Shown here: one piece after another, positions 1 through 7,867 of the stretch
Position numbering within the stretch: position 1 is the stretch's first letter
How the letters are laid out: each line of letters opens with the position of its first letter
Virus record (IMG/VR): IMGVR_UViG_3300033977_000098
Span: 1 to 64,000 of that record
Direction: 5' to 3' (one strand)
Source: a virus
Length of the DNA: 64,000 bases
The notes under the pieces: generated by a model
What the model was told of the DNA's origin: nothing
Seen by the model: the letters and a program-made list of their open reading frames with translations, nothing else
Databases searched by the model: none
Program-made: the position numbers and the translations under genes

Positions 1-458
1 AACCGCGCCGTGGCGCACCGGCGCTTGAGTTGGGCATCAATTGACGGATTCACGAATTCCACTCCGCGCCCCACGTAGCTGTGGATCATCTCCGTCGGCC
101 ATTTGATGACGATGCCAGCGTGCGAGTAGCACAAGCCGAACTTGAAAAGCGCGATGTCGCCTTTGTGCGGTTCATTCACTTCACGGCAATACTTTTGCAG
201 GCCCCCTAAGTAGAGTTCGTCCTTGCGGTGCAGCATGAATTGCGCGGAATACTTGGGCACCTCGACCGCATCGACCACGCCTACCGCTGTATAAACTCCC
301 ACCAGCAACCCGAGGCAATCGCAGCCAACGCCTTTCAGACAAGCGTTATCGTGGAACTTGGTCCTCAGCCATGACATGGCCTCGGAGATAACTTGCTCGC
401 GCTGCCTGAACTCCAAACAATCACAAATAGTTTCGCCGATCATTGAGATTGCGCTCAT
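1..458 (-). CDS. NlpC/P60 tail-tip peptidase, 3' end outside window
   Basis: The reading frame starts at ATG 458 behind GGAGG (7 nt spacing) and runs off the left edge, so the C-terminus is missing. The visible 152 residues contain the catalytic cysteine block GVGCDCLGLLVG and the histidine block YSHAGIV, the order expected of NlpC/P60 cysteine peptidases. In phages and gene transfer agents with DUF2460 and DUF2163 neighbours this family sits at the tail tip and cuts peptidoglycan during entry. Here it is the third member of that set, directly downstream of the DUF2163 gene. The family call is strong. The local role is inferred from synteny. Confidence 0.9.
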   Translation of the reverse strand, partial: MSAISMIGETICDCLEFRQREQVISEAMSWLRTKFHDNACLKGVGCDCLGLLVGVYTAVGVVDAVEVPKYSAQFMLHRKDELYLGGLQKYCREVNEPHKGDIALFKFGLCYSHAGIVIKWPTEMIHSYVGRGVEFVNPSIDAQLKRRCATAR

Positions 459-480
459 GCTGCGCCTCCGAAAACAAAGG

Positions 481-1419
481 TCAGACAGCGCTTTCTGGGA
501 CGGGCGTGAACGGTGTACCACCAAAGTTAATAAGATTATTGAACTTATTTAAGCAAGTATTCATAGATTTATCACACCCCGGAAATAGCGTGCAGGCATC
601 GCCTGTTGCGGGCGCGTTGACCAGCGGCGTGTAGAGCAGCACCGTATTCGGCGAGCCCGCCGTGAAGGCCCGCACGGGGACTTCCAGGCCGCTGTTAACG
701 CCGGAGGTGAACTTGAGTGTGCCTTGGGCGAAATAGCCAGACGGATTCGTCGGTCCGGAGACCATGAGTTTCTGGGTCCCACTTCCGGTAGCCACCGTGC
801 CGCTCACGCCAAAACTTGATTTCGTCAGCGTGCATCCCGGGCCATATAGTACCCAGCGGCAGCCGGGCATATAGACGTTGAACGGCATGGGAATATTCAG
901 CAGCTCGCGCCGGTCCTTCAGCGAAAAGACGGCGTGTTCGCGGCCGACCTCGGTGATATCCGAGACGTTGCCTTGAAAGAGCGGAATCGTGCCGCGCGAA
1001 GTATCCACGGGGCCCGGGCTGGGCGAATAAATTCGCTCAAGTTGCGCAAGCGCCCCGTCCAAATTGCCATTGACTAAAGCCTCTAAGAGCGTGAGACCCT
1101 GGTCTAGTGTGCCGGGCGAGGCATCCAGCGCCAGGCTGATTTCGTCCGTCTGCACGCCCATGCCCCACTTCAGATTATATGGATGGTCCTTCATGGGCTG
1201 GGGATAGAGGCTTACATTGGACGAGAACGTCACTGTGCCGGTGCGCGAGTCGCCTGGAAACGATGGATAGGTGAGCGTCACGTCCTGATCGCCGCTTGTG
1301 ACGCGGAAAACCGTTCCATCATTTAGGGTGAATGTCCAGAGGTCGGTCACGAGTAGCGCCATGTCGGTGCCCATAGCCGACTCAAGTAACGAAATCATGC
1401 CTGTCGTTGCCGGTTTCAT
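481..1419 (-). CDS. DUF2163-family tail-tip protein
   Basis: A 312-residue protein with the N-terminal beta-rich domain and C-terminal Cys-containing segment (PGCRWVLYGPGCTL near residue 190) typical of the DUF2163/BR0599 family. These proteins form part of the tail hub or tip in GTA-like siphoviral tails. The start at 1419 is supported by GGAG 8 nt upstream and overlaps the end of the preceding small gene by 38 nt, suggesting translational coupling. It lies between a DUF2460 protein and an NlpC/P60 peptidase, the usual order. No sign of disruption. Confidence 0.88.
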   Translation of the reverse strand: MKPATTGMISLLESAMGTDMALLVTDLWTFTLNDGTVFRVTSGDQDVTLTYPSFPGDSRTGTVTFSSNVSLYPQPMKDHPYNLKWGMGVQTDEISLALDASPGTLDQGLTLLEALVNGNLDGALAQLERIYSPSPGPVDTSRGTIPLFQGNVSDITEVGREHAVFSLKDRRELLNIPMPFNVYMPGCRWVLYGPGCTLTKSSFGVSGTVATGSGTQKLMVSGPTNPSGYFAQGTLKFTSGVNSGLEVPVRAFTAGSPNTVLLYTPLVNAPATGDACTLFPGCDKSMNTCLNKFNNLINFGGTPFTPVPESAV

Positions 1420-1549
1420 CCAAGAACTCCATGCCTACCAGAAAGACGCGGACCAGATCCTCGCGCCAGGGCGTTACTTCGTAAGTGAGACGGCAGAGCC
1501 GGAAGCCCAGGCTCACCACCCACACACGCTGCACTTCGATGCATACCAC
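1382..1549 (-). CDS. Small hypothetical protein between receiver and DUF2163
   Basis: A 55-residue frame beginning with GTG 1549. GGAG sits 3 nt upstream, immediately after the stop of the receiver gene, and the frame overlaps the DUF2163 start by 38 nt. The product begins MVCIEVQRVWVVSLGF and contains alternating hydrophobic residues. It matches no family I recognise. Its position and coupled spacing argue for real translation, perhaps as a tail-tip accessory or partner of the receiver protein, but that is inference. The short SD-to-start spacing is a weakness. Confidence 0.5.
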   Translation of the reverse strand: MVCIEVQRVWVVSLGFRLCRLTYEVTPWREDLVRVFLVGMEFLDETGNDRHDFVT

Positions 1550-1556
1550 CGGCTCC

Positions 1557-1943
1557 TCACGCCGCGTGCTTCCCGAGCACGCCGGCGCCGCTCGTAAGCG
1601 CGCGGTAAATCTCTTCGGCGTGCGTGGGCTTGCGAAAGACTTTAAGACCCATGTGCTCGGCTCTGCGCGCAATCTCGTCATCGCCAGTGTGGAGCAGGAA
1701 GCGTGCGTGCTGTTTCATGCACTTCGCAAGCACCGCCAGCCAGTGGTCCTTTGAGTTCTCCCGCGCTGGGAAATTGCCATCGCAAATCACTGCGTCACAG
1801 CCAGACAGTGCGTCCAATGCTTCCTCAAGATTCCCGGCCTCCCGAATCTCGTCAATCGAGCCCGCCGAGCCGTCAAGCATCCAAAGCAACTCCGCTAGGA
1901 TAGCGCGGCACTCGGATTCGTCGTCAATGATGAGCAGCTTCAT
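1557..1943 (-). CDS. Single-domain response-regulator receiver (CheY-like)
   Basis: 128 residues, the length of a stand-alone receiver domain. All signature residues are present: acidic pair D7-D8 in LLIIDDE, phospho-acceptor D55 in AVICDGNFP, T86 in LLHTGDD and K105-P106 in VFRKP. By family knowledge such proteins accept phosphate from a histidine kinase and switch conformation. No output domain is attached and no kinase is nearby. It is embedded between DUF2460 and DUF2163 tail-tip genes, 5 nt after the DUF2460 stop, so it is probably expressed late with the tail. The start has no strong SD, and a GTG lies 3 codons upstream. The function in a phage is unknown. It could be a virion component or a modulator of host signalling. 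Confidence 0.88.
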   Translation of the reverse strand: MKLLIIDDESECRAILAELLWMLDGSAGSIDEIREAGNLEEALDALSGCDAVICDGNFPARENSKDHWLAVLAKCMKQHARFLLHTGDDEIARRAEHMGLKVFRKPTHAEEIYRALTSGAGVLGKHAA

Positions 1944-1948
1944 GTGGC

Positions 1949-2593
1949 TCACAATTTCACCGAGATAATTTCCACTTGCTTCAGGGACCACAGTTGAAAC
2001 ATGAAGTTCTCCAGCTCCAGCATGTCCTTCTCGAACCGGCACGTGAAGTTATACGAGAAATCGGCCGTGATGACCACGCCGCTTCCTGGTGCCGTATTAA
2101 ACGTGATAATGCCCGTGCTGCCGATGGAGTAGCTGGTTGCCGCTTGCAGAGTGCCGTTCAAATAGACGTTGATTGCCGGGTTGCCAAAGGGCGCCTGAAT
2201 GGGCTCGATGAATCCGCCAAAAGTCCTCACCATCTGGAACTGGGTTTGCGTGGCGTTCCCTGTGCCGATGATCTGGCCCTGCACGGTATTGTCCGATGGG
2301 TCGAAAAACAAAAACGGATTCAAGCTGCCTTGCATTTGCAGGAAGAATCCTTCGAGCGTGCGCAAGTCGGTGTCGGTATTCTGCTCGTAAAGGTCATCGG
2401 GATTGTCCTTGAGGTAGTTGTATGAAATCTCGTAATGCCATCGGGGATATGTCCAGTACGCTAGGCGGAACTCCTTGCCCGAAGTCGCCTCGTGAATCTG
2501 CGTGCGCCATTCTGGGTGGCGCTTGATCGGCCAAGTAAGACCGCGCACGCCTAGACCTGCCGGGTCTATCGAAGGATAATAAGGCAAACTCAC
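1949..2593 (-). CDS. DUF2460 distal-tail protein
   Basis: 214 residues starting at GTG 2593, which overlaps the tape-measure stop (GTGA). GAGGTGG lies upstream. The sequence has the family hallmarks, including RTLEGFFLQMQGSLNPFLFFDP in the middle and a C-terminal beta-rich part ending in QVEIISVKL. DUF2460 proteins form the distal tail ring in GTA-like and siphoviral tails, linking the tube to the hub. The order tape measure, DUF2460, (receiver), DUF2163, NlpC/P60 is otherwise canonical. Confidence 0.88.
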   Translation of the reverse strand: MSLPYYPSIDPAGLGVRGLTWPIKRHPEWRTQIHEATSGKEFRLAYWTYPRWHYEISYNYLKDNPDDLYEQNTDTDLRTLEGFFLQMQGSLNPFLFFDPSDNTVQGQIIGTGNATQTQFQMVRTFGGFIEPIQAPFGNPAINVYLNGTLQAATSYSIGSTGIITFNTAPGSGVVITADFSYNFTCRFEKDMLELENFMFQLWSLKQVEIISVKL

Positions 2594-5037
2594 CGTCTAA
2601 TTCCACCTCGACTCGTCGCACCGTAGCCGCGCAGCATCCGCGCTACGGCATTCTGGAATTGCTGGTTGCGCCGCGCGAGGACCCGATCTACTCCCTTGGC
2701 GTCAAGCGCGCTAATGGGCCCCTGATGCAGCGAAACGTTATGTGTCCCTCCGCCGCCCAGCGTGCCTTCGCCGAGCGCTTTGAAGGCTGGCGTCAGCCAA
2801 GAGGGCGAAACGACTTCGGTCTCATGCACTAGCGCGAGCCCCGTCGCTCCTACTTGGCCGCCCTTCTGAAAAGCGGCAAGCGCCATCACCCCCGCAAAGG
2901 TTGCCGCAGCCGCAGCGGCGCCCAGCGCCGGGCCTACCACGGGAATATCAGATAAGGCATCCCAGGCTTTCGCGGCCGCAGATTTCGCAGATTTCAAGAT
3001 GCTCAGGCTCGCGCTGCCAGTTTCGATAGCCTCCCTTTGTGCCGCCGCTAGAGCCAAATTAGCTGTCTGCGCGGTCTCGGCGGTGCGTGCTGCGATCGTC
3101 TCCGCAACTTTCCCAGCAATGAACTTCTCGGTTATCTTCACGATGTTCTCGAAGGCTGTGTTCACCACGTTTGCCCACATACCGACCCAGGCATAGCGCC
3201 AGCGCTCTTGCCCCGAGGTCCATTTGAAGAGCGCCGAATCGAAAGAGTCCGTCATCTTCGTCATGCCTTGCTGCATGTTTAAGACTTCCTGGTTTTGCAG
3301 CTTTTGAACCTCTGCCTCGTACTTCTGGCGCGCGAGTTTCATTTTATTCAGCGTTTCCTGGTATTTCTCGTAGTCATCTTCGTAGGCTTTGAGGTCGATC
3401 TCGAGGGTCTTCTCCTGGGCGTCATATTGCGCCAGTGCCAAGTCTTTGAGCTTCGCTATTTTTTGATTAAAGCTCAATGTCCCCAGGGAGGATGCTTGTT
3501 CTACGGCGGTACGCTGCTGTTCGATCTGTCCGTCAGCAAATTCCTGCTCCTGCGCCGCCGCGCTGCGCTTTCGTTCCGCAAGTATCTCGGCTCCGCGGCG
3601 CGCTTGAGCATCGCTCTCCGCTTGTTGACGCACCTGCCTTTCAAAATTCGCAACAGTCGAATCTTGAATGGTCTTCTGGCCGGCCACGAAATGGTCCGTG
3701 ACTTCCGCGTCTAAGCTCTTGAGCTTGTCATCGTGCTCGACTTGGGCAGCCTCAATCTCGTGATTGATCGCCACAACTTCTGCCAGACGCTTGATGGGGC
3801 TTATCTCTGGCTCGGCTTCCACTCTGGCGCGCTTGGCAAGCAGAGCTTCAGTCTTGATGCGGTAGAGTTCGTCGGCATGCACGCGCTCGGCAGCAATTTC
3901 TTCACCCCAGGCATCCTTGTTGATCTTTGCAGTCTCCTTGGCGCGGTGGAGCGTGGCATCGACCAGGGCCGTGTCGCGCTTCTCGGTGGCTCCTAGGATG
4001 GCGGCGCTTCCTTCCAGCTCCTCCTTGACGGTATCGGTTGCTGCCCGCAACCTAGCGTTGTGCAGTTTTTCATCCTCAGCCCCGATACTTCGCTGCGCGT
4101 CCTGATAGAGCCGTGTTAACGCTGCGATCTGTGGACCGGCACGCGCTGCTCCCGTTGCCGCCAGTCGCGCCTCTTCCTCAGTGATCTCCTTGAGTCCCGC
4201 CCGCATTTTATCAACGGTGTCATGGGCCTCTATCCAGTTATAAATCCACGCCTCCAACTCGCTATTACTTTTTTCAGAAATAGTTGTCCCTGCGGCAACC
4301 GCCGAGCCCATCACTATGCCCATGGTTGCCATGTCTTTCATGTATTCCCAAGCGATACGTATGTTATCGGCGGTCGCCTGCCAGAAACTCGACTGCGTTT
4401 CGAGTACCTTGTTTGTATCCTCTATTGCACCCTTGAGGACGACGTGCATTTTCGGCATATCTTCGATTTCGGCGCGGTACTTGGCAAGCGGGCCTTCCGT
4501 GATTCCGATGTATTCCTCGTGAAGCTTGAGCAGCTCATCGGACTGGCGGTCCTCGGATTCCTTCAGCTCCATCGACGCTTTCGCGGTCTCAAGTTGCTTC
4601 TTCTCATATGCCTCGAAAATGGATATCCCGGCCGCGATAATACCAACAGGCACAAGTGCTGCCAAGACAGGCCCCACTCCTGCCGCTTGCACGCCAAGCA
4701 TTTCGATGAGCCGCCCCATGCGCGACATGCCAGGAACAGCTTCGAAAGCCATGTGGCCGGCCATGCGCGCCATGGTGTGTTCCATGCGCTCGACGTTGCC
4801 GACGCTGGCTGCGTTGGCTTCACCTAGCGCGCGCTGCGCAGTGGCGGCGCGCGCCAATGCTTCGCCCAAGTTTTTGAGATTTTCTTCAGAGCGCGTTTCC
4901 GTGGCGGCCGCTTGCGCGGCGTGGACCTGCTTTAAGGCATCGGAGTAGCGAAGGCTCGCTTCCGCAACCTGGTTCCAGCGGTTGACGGTTTCGTCTACGC
5001 CATCGACGACCAGCGTCGACCGCAACTCATCCGCCAT
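2590..5037 (-). CDS. Tail tape-measure protein
   Basis: 815 residues from ATG 5037 (GGAG 8 nt upstream), overlapping the preceding chaperone frame by 11 nt. The protein is mostly long charged alpha-helix and coiled coil. A hydrophobic stretch around residues 120-145 (GVGPVLAALVPVGIIAAGIS) and another near 705-730 (ALGAAAAAATFAGVMALAAF) are membrane-active segments usual in tape measures. The C-terminus has the common KGGQVGATGLALVHE tail. It sets tail length and is ejected during DNA entry. An in-frame ATG ten codons upstream (5067) is less well supported. Confidence 0.9.
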   Translation of the reverse strand: MADELRSTLVVDGVDETVNRWNQVAEASLRYSDALKQVHAAQAAATETRSEENLKNLGEALARAATAQRALGEANAASVGNVERMEHTMARMAGHMAFEAVPGMSRMGRLIEMLGVQAAGVGPVLAALVPVGIIAAGISIFEAYEKKQLETAKASMELKESEDRQSDELLKLHEEYIGITEGPLAKYRAEIEDMPKMHVVLKGAIEDTNKVLETQSSFWQATADNIRIAWEYMKDMATMGIVMGSAVAAGTTISEKSNSELEAWIYNWIEAHDTVDKMRAGLKEITEEEARLAATGAARAGPQIAALTRLYQDAQRSIGAEDEKLHNARLRAATDTVKEELEGSAAILGATEKRDTALVDATLHRAKETAKINKDAWGEEIAAERVHADELYRIKTEALLAKRARVEAEPEISPIKRLAEVVAINHEIEAAQVEHDDKLKSLDAEVTDHFVAGQKTIQDSTVANFERQVRQQAESDAQARRGAEILAERKRSAAAQEQEFADGQIEQQRTAVEQASSLGTLSFNQKIAKLKDLALAQYDAQEKTLEIDLKAYEDDYEKYQETLNKMKLARQKYEAEVQKLQNQEVLNMQQGMTKMTDSFDSALFKWTSGQERWRYAWVGMWANVVNTAFENIVKITEKFIAGKVAETIAARTAETAQTANLALAAAQREAIETGSASLSILKSAKSAAAKAWDALSDIPVVGPALGAAAAAATFAGVMALAAFQKGGQVGATGLALVHETEVVSPSWLTPAFKALGEGTLGGGGTHNVSLHQGPISALDAKGVDRVLARRNQQFQNAVARMLRGYGATSRGGIRR

Positions 5038-5305
5038 GGGCCTTCTCCTTCTTCCGCTGTTCCGCAAGCGCGCGCACGTCGGGCGGCAGTTGGTCCCAGG
5101 TCGTAATGCCGACTTCGCGCGTCATTCCTGCGCGGCTCGTAACAGTTTGTTCGGTGTTGGTCAAAGGCGGACGCGACTCGGAGTGCTGCCCGATGCGGAT
5201 GCCGAAAGCCGCAGCGAACATTTGGGTGAGCTGGCGGAGTGCCAGGTGGGGAGGCGGGAAGCGGCGGAAGTAGTCACACAAATCCAAGACCTTCGGGAAT
5301 TCCAT
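5027..5305 (-). CDS. Tail assembly chaperone, T part of a frameshifted G-T protein
   Basis: The frame from ATG 5305 gives 92 residues, but the same frame stays open upstream past the stop of the G gene and encodes GCILVATHIGWKELDD and similar coding-like sequence just before this ATG. It lies in the -1 frame relative to the G gene at 5341-5811. This is the arrangement of lambda-type tail chaperones, where a minority of ribosomes slip back one base to make a G-T fusion. The main product is therefore probably the fusion, not a protein starting at 5305. It sits directly upstream of the tape measure, as expected. Confidence 0.72.
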   Translation of the reverse strand: MEFPKVLDLCDYFRRFPPPHLALRQLTQMFAAAFGIRIGQHSESRPPLTNTEQTVTSRAGMTREVGITTWDQLPPDVRALAEQRKKEKAHGG

Positions 5306-5340
5306 GTCATCGAGTTCTTTCCAGCCGATATGGGTCGCGA

Positions 5341-5811
5341 CTAGGATGCAACCCCGGATGTCGCGGAGGAGCTGCCCGGGATTGCTGACTTTTCCGGGGG
5401 CGCCGCCGCCCTTCCTAACCCGCTGAACGCCAGCACCTCGTCAGGAAGGAAGCTCCAGAAAAGCAGCGGATCCAGTTCGTCCTTGAGACGCTGTTCCGTC
5501 CATTGTTCGGACGCGGGCGTTGCGAGCGCCTCGATTTCCTCTCGTAGCGCAGTCCACTCGTCTTCCGCTCCTTCCGCAGGTTGCAACTTCTCAATAAACG
5601 CCAGCAGTTTGACGAGCACGCGGCGGTGCGGATTCATGTCGCCGTTGATCGCATTATTCAGTGCCTTGCAGAGAAGTGCCGCATTGCTGATGATGGCCTC
5701 GGGGCGCCTTGTGGGCGTCGGCTCGCTGAGATACTCCTCGACTTGGGCAAAGGTGAGTGGCGCGATTCTGAAGCTCGCGCCATCGAAAGTGACGAGTTTG
5801 GTTCTCGGCAT
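5341..5811 (-). CDS. Tail assembly chaperone, G part
   Basis: The start at ATG 5811 follows AAGGAG with 6 nt spacing, giving 156 residues (an in-frame ATG at 5850 lacks a good site). The protein is helical with a conserved-looking opening (TFDGASFRIAPLTFAQVEEYL) similar to phage tail chaperones, and ends in a Ser/Gly/Ala-rich tail that is bypassed if the ribosome frameshifts. It follows the tail-tube genes and precedes the tape measure, the standard location. Family assignment rests on position, size and the frameshift arrangement. Confidence 0.75.
   Translation of the reverse strand: MPRTKLVTFDGASFRIAPLTFAQVEEYLSEPTPTRRPEAIISNAALLCKALNNAINGDMNPHRRVLVKLLAFIEKLQPAEGAEDEWTALREEIEALATPASEQWTEQRLKDELDPLLFWSFLPDEVLAFSGLGRAAAPPEKSAIPGSSSATSGVAS
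5389..5400 (-). other. Candidate -1 ribosomal frameshift site
   Basis: On the coding strand this stretch reads CCCCCGGAAAAG. In the G-gene frame the codons are CCC CCG GAA AAG. A slip of one base back enters the T frame as CCC GGA AAA GTC. The T frame is closed by a TGA a short way upstream, which confines the slip to this vicinity. The A-site step AAG to AAA is the same as in the lambda GGGAAAG site, but the P-site re-pairing (GAA to GGA) is not ideal, so the exact site is inferred. Confidence 0.45.
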
Positions 5812-5895
5812 CGCGCGCTCCTTTACGTGTGCGGATTTGCGGCGACGCACCCCGCCGCCCTAGGAGCATTAGGGATCGGATGAGCCTGATGAGGC

Positions 5896-6642
5896 TCAAG
5901 CTGATATCTGGAAGAAATCCACCACCTTGCCTGCCGCGTTCGGGTAGGCTTCAAACTCGAAGTCCGAAATCAGGTAATTGTCCCGCTTCAGCGGGTTCGA
6001 CATCTTCGAGCACCGACACGTATAAAGATGAACCCCATTGGTCCCTTGATAGGGCTCCAGCAAGAACAGTTCGAATGTCGGGCCGTACCCTTGCAAATGG
6101 TTGTTGGCCGTCAGCGTCGTCCCAGAGCTTGAAGTGTAGACATAGCTGATGAGGACAGCGGCTCCAGCGTCGCCAGAATAGAACGTGTATGTCCCCGTGG
6201 ACGTGCTGACCGTGTATTGGCCCGCAGCGGTGAGGCTCGACACGCGCACGAGCGGTTGCCCCGTGCTGGCGTACTGTACCCCTAGGTCCTCGCTGTAAGT
6301 GGCATGGTTAGTGACCTGGATAGTATATGGTCCCGGGCTGGTCGGCACAGGCTGCGATTCTTGCGGTTGCACAATGCTGATGCCCGTAACCGTCGTCTCG
6401 GCGTAGAAGAGTGCATTGTAGATGTTGATTTCGATGTTCGCGAAGGCCGCCTTGCCGCTGATCTTCATGTCCGAGGGAGCCACATCGTCCGGAAACTTGT
6501 TTTGCCCGTAGAGGGACTGGAGCTTCTGCGTGATCTCCAAGTCTACATTCTGAATCGTCCCGAAGCGCTGCGGCCAGGATGGTGAGCCCTGGTTGCCGCC
6601 GTTTGGGTTGCCATACATCCCGCCTACGCCGAATTGAAACAT
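5896..6642 (-). CDS. Major tail tube protein, copy 2
   Basis: 248 residues, starting MFQFGVGGMYGNPNGG at ATG 6642 behind GGAGG. It is a close paralogue of the next gene: both ends (first ~80 and last ~70 residues) are nearly identical, while the middle (residues ~85-170) diverges. Conserved parts include NVDLEITQKL, DMKISGKAAFANIEINIYN and a C-terminal YLISDFEFEAYPNAAGKV, consistent with a tail-tube beta-sandwich. The divergent middle may be a surface loop or added domain. It lies upstream of the chaperones, as tube genes do. Confidence 0.8.
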   Translation of the reverse strand: MFQFGVGGMYGNPNGGNQGSPSWPQRFGTIQNVDLEITQKLQSLYGQNKFPDDVAPSDMKISGKAAFANIEINIYNALFYAETTVTGISIVQPQESQPVPTSPGPYTIQVTNHATYSEDLGVQYASTGQPLVRVSSLTAAGQYTVSTSTGTYTFYSGDAGAAVLISYVYTSSSGTTLTANNHLQGYGPTFELFLLEPYQGTNGVHLYTCRCSKMSNPLKRDNYLISDFEFEAYPNAAGKVVDFFQISA

Positions 6643-6660
6643 TGGATAATACCTCCGTGC

Positions 6661-7401
6661 TTATACAGAAATCTGATAGAAGTCGATCACCTTCCCGGCG
6701 GCATTCGGATATGCTTCAAACTCGAAGTCGGAGATGAGATAGTTGTCACGCTTCAACGGATTGCTCATCTTCGAGCAGCGGCAGGTGTAGAGGTGTACAC
6801 CGTTCGTGCCCTGATACGGCTCCAAGAGAAAAAGCTCGAAGGTGGGGCCATAGCCCTGGAGGTGGTTTAGCGCCGTCAGTGTGTTGCCCGAAGTCAGCGT
6901 ATAGCTGTAGGAGATGAACACTGGAAAGCCGCTGGACACGTCGGCCGAACTGAACGTGTAAGTCGCGCTGCTCACCGTGTACTGGCCTGCGGCGGGCGTA
7001 CCGCTGGGGAGGCGCACGAGCGGTTGGCCGGTCGTGCCGTTACGCACCCCGAGGTCCTCGCCGAAGGCCCCGCTGCCGGGCGGCGTGATCGTCACCGTGG
7101 AAGCGATGGCGTGACTTTCATCCGGGCTTACCGCCGTGATGCCGCTGGCGACCGTGTCCGCGTAGAAGAGTGCATTGTAGATGTTGATTTCGATGTTCGC
7201 GAAGGCCGCCTTGCCGCTGATCTTCATGTCCGAGGGAGCCACATCGTCGGGGAATTTGTTCTGCCCGTACAGCGAGACGAGTTTTTGGGTGATTTCGAGA
7301 TCGACGTTCTGGATGGTGCCGAAACGCTGCGGCCAACTGGGTGACCCGGCATTGCCGCCGTTAGGATTTCCGTACATTCCGCCCACGCCGAATTGAAAAA
7401 T
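6661..7401 (-). CDS. Major tail tube protein, copy 1, probable ATT start
   Basis: Paralogue of the following gene. The proper start appears to be ATT at 7401: the codons ATT TTT CAA TTC GGC GTG GGC align exactly with ATG TTT CAA TTC GGC GTA GGC of copy 2, and GGAGG lies 9 nt before the ATT, as in copy 2. The only ordinary in-frame alternatives, GTG 7386 and ATG 7377, are 24 nt or more from that SD. The product would be 246 residues. A promoter-like sequence at 7467-7495 may drive the tube genes. Tandem tube genes with different central regions could give tubes of mixed composition. Confidence 0.8.
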   Translation of the reverse strand: MFQFGVGGMYGNPNGGNAGSPSWPQRFGTIQNVDLEITQKLVSLYGQNKFPDDVAPSDMKISGKAAFANIEINIYNALFYADTVASGITAVSPDESHAIASTVTITPPGSGAFGEDLGVRNGTTGQPLVRLPSGTPAAGQYTVSSATYTFSSADVSSGFPVFISYSYTLTSGNTLTALNHLQGYGPTFELFLLEPYQGTNGVHLYTCRCSKMSNPLKRDNYLISDFEFEAYPNAAGKVIDFYQISV

Positions 7402-7466
7402 GGTCGTGTACCTCCGGCCTGTTGGCCAGCCGCGTTATTTACCGGACGATGGTGCGTCCAAGGGCA

Positions 7467-7495
7467 ACGCTAGAAAGCAGAATTTGAGCCGTCAA
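7467..7495 (-). promoter_or_regulatory. Leftward promoter for tail-tube genes
   Basis: On the minus strand: TTGACG (7490-7495), 17-nt spacer, TAGCGT (7467-7472), preceded by a run of seven A. The TTGACG-plus-CTCAAAT context is shared with the promoter before the protease gene. The -10 is weak. It lies inside the end of the small gene 7470-7640. Confidence 0.5.
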
Positions 7496-7640
7496 GCGAT
7501 TTTTTTAAGGGTAGGCCGATTTCCTTGGCGAGCTTTTCGCGGAGTTGTTTGGCGAGTTGGATCTCAGTGAAATTCAATGCGCCGTGCGCGAGGGCGCTAT
7601 CGAGGGCAAGGATAATAACTTTCTTCTCGTCATCGGACAT
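7470..7640 (-). CDS. Small hypothetical protein whose ATG overlaps the tRNA-Thr CCA
   Basis: 56 residues (MSDDEKKVIILALDSA...), charged and helical. The A of its ATG at 7640 is the last base of the encoded CCA of the tRNA-Thr gene, so the two genes overlap by one base and any ribosome-binding site would lie inside the tRNA. Translation would have to come from unprocessed transcript or occur without a leader after tRNA 3' processing. No family recognised. Confidence 0.55.
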   Translation of the reverse strand: MSDDEKKVIILALDSALAHGALNFTEIQLAKQLREKLAKEIGLPLKKSLDGSNSAF

Positions 7641-7715
7641 GGAGCCGCCGAGAGGACTCGAACCTCCAATTGCCAGTTTACGAGACTGGTCCTGTCGCCA
7701 CTGAGGCACGGCGGC
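7640..7715 (-). tRNA. tRNA-Thr (anticodon CGT)
   Basis: A 76-nt cloverleaf on the minus strand: 7-bp acceptor stem GCCGCCG/CGGCGGC, discriminator U and encoded CCA, D-stem CCT/AGG, anticodon stem CCAGT/ACTGG with loop CUCGUAA (U33, anticodon CGU), 5-nt variable loop, T-arm GGAGG-TTCGAGT-CCTCT. It reads codon ACG. It is directly abutted by the tRNA-Ser gene with no spacer. Confidence 0.93.
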
Positions 7716-7800
7716 TGGCGGAGGATAGAGGAGTCGAACCCCACGGTGTTACCCGCCCTGGTTTTCAGGACCAGTTGCCGCCCGCGCAGCAGTATCCTCC
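7716..7800 (-). tRNA. tRNA-Ser (anticodon TGA), unusual C33
   Basis: An 85-nt tRNA: acceptor GGAGGAT/ATCCTCC, discriminator G, encoded CCA, anticodon stem CTGGT/ACCAG with loop CCUGAAA giving anticodon UGA (Ser, UCA codons), a long variable region as in class II tRNAs, and a T-loop with TTCGACT. Position 33 is C rather than the almost universal U, and the T-stem is imperfect, so it may be diverged. Its 3' end touches the 5' end of tRNA-Thr. Confidence 0.82.
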
Positions 7801-7867
7801 GGGTGTCGTGCGTTGGCGTCTCAGCCAAGGGTGCGTTTCGCCGCGTTGTATTAAATTGCAAGGTTGG

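Noticed and set aside
7716-7800. Reading the second tRNA as a stop-codon (opal) suppressor
   Set aside because: The anticodon is UGA, which pairs with UCA (Ser). An opal suppressor would need anticodon UCA.
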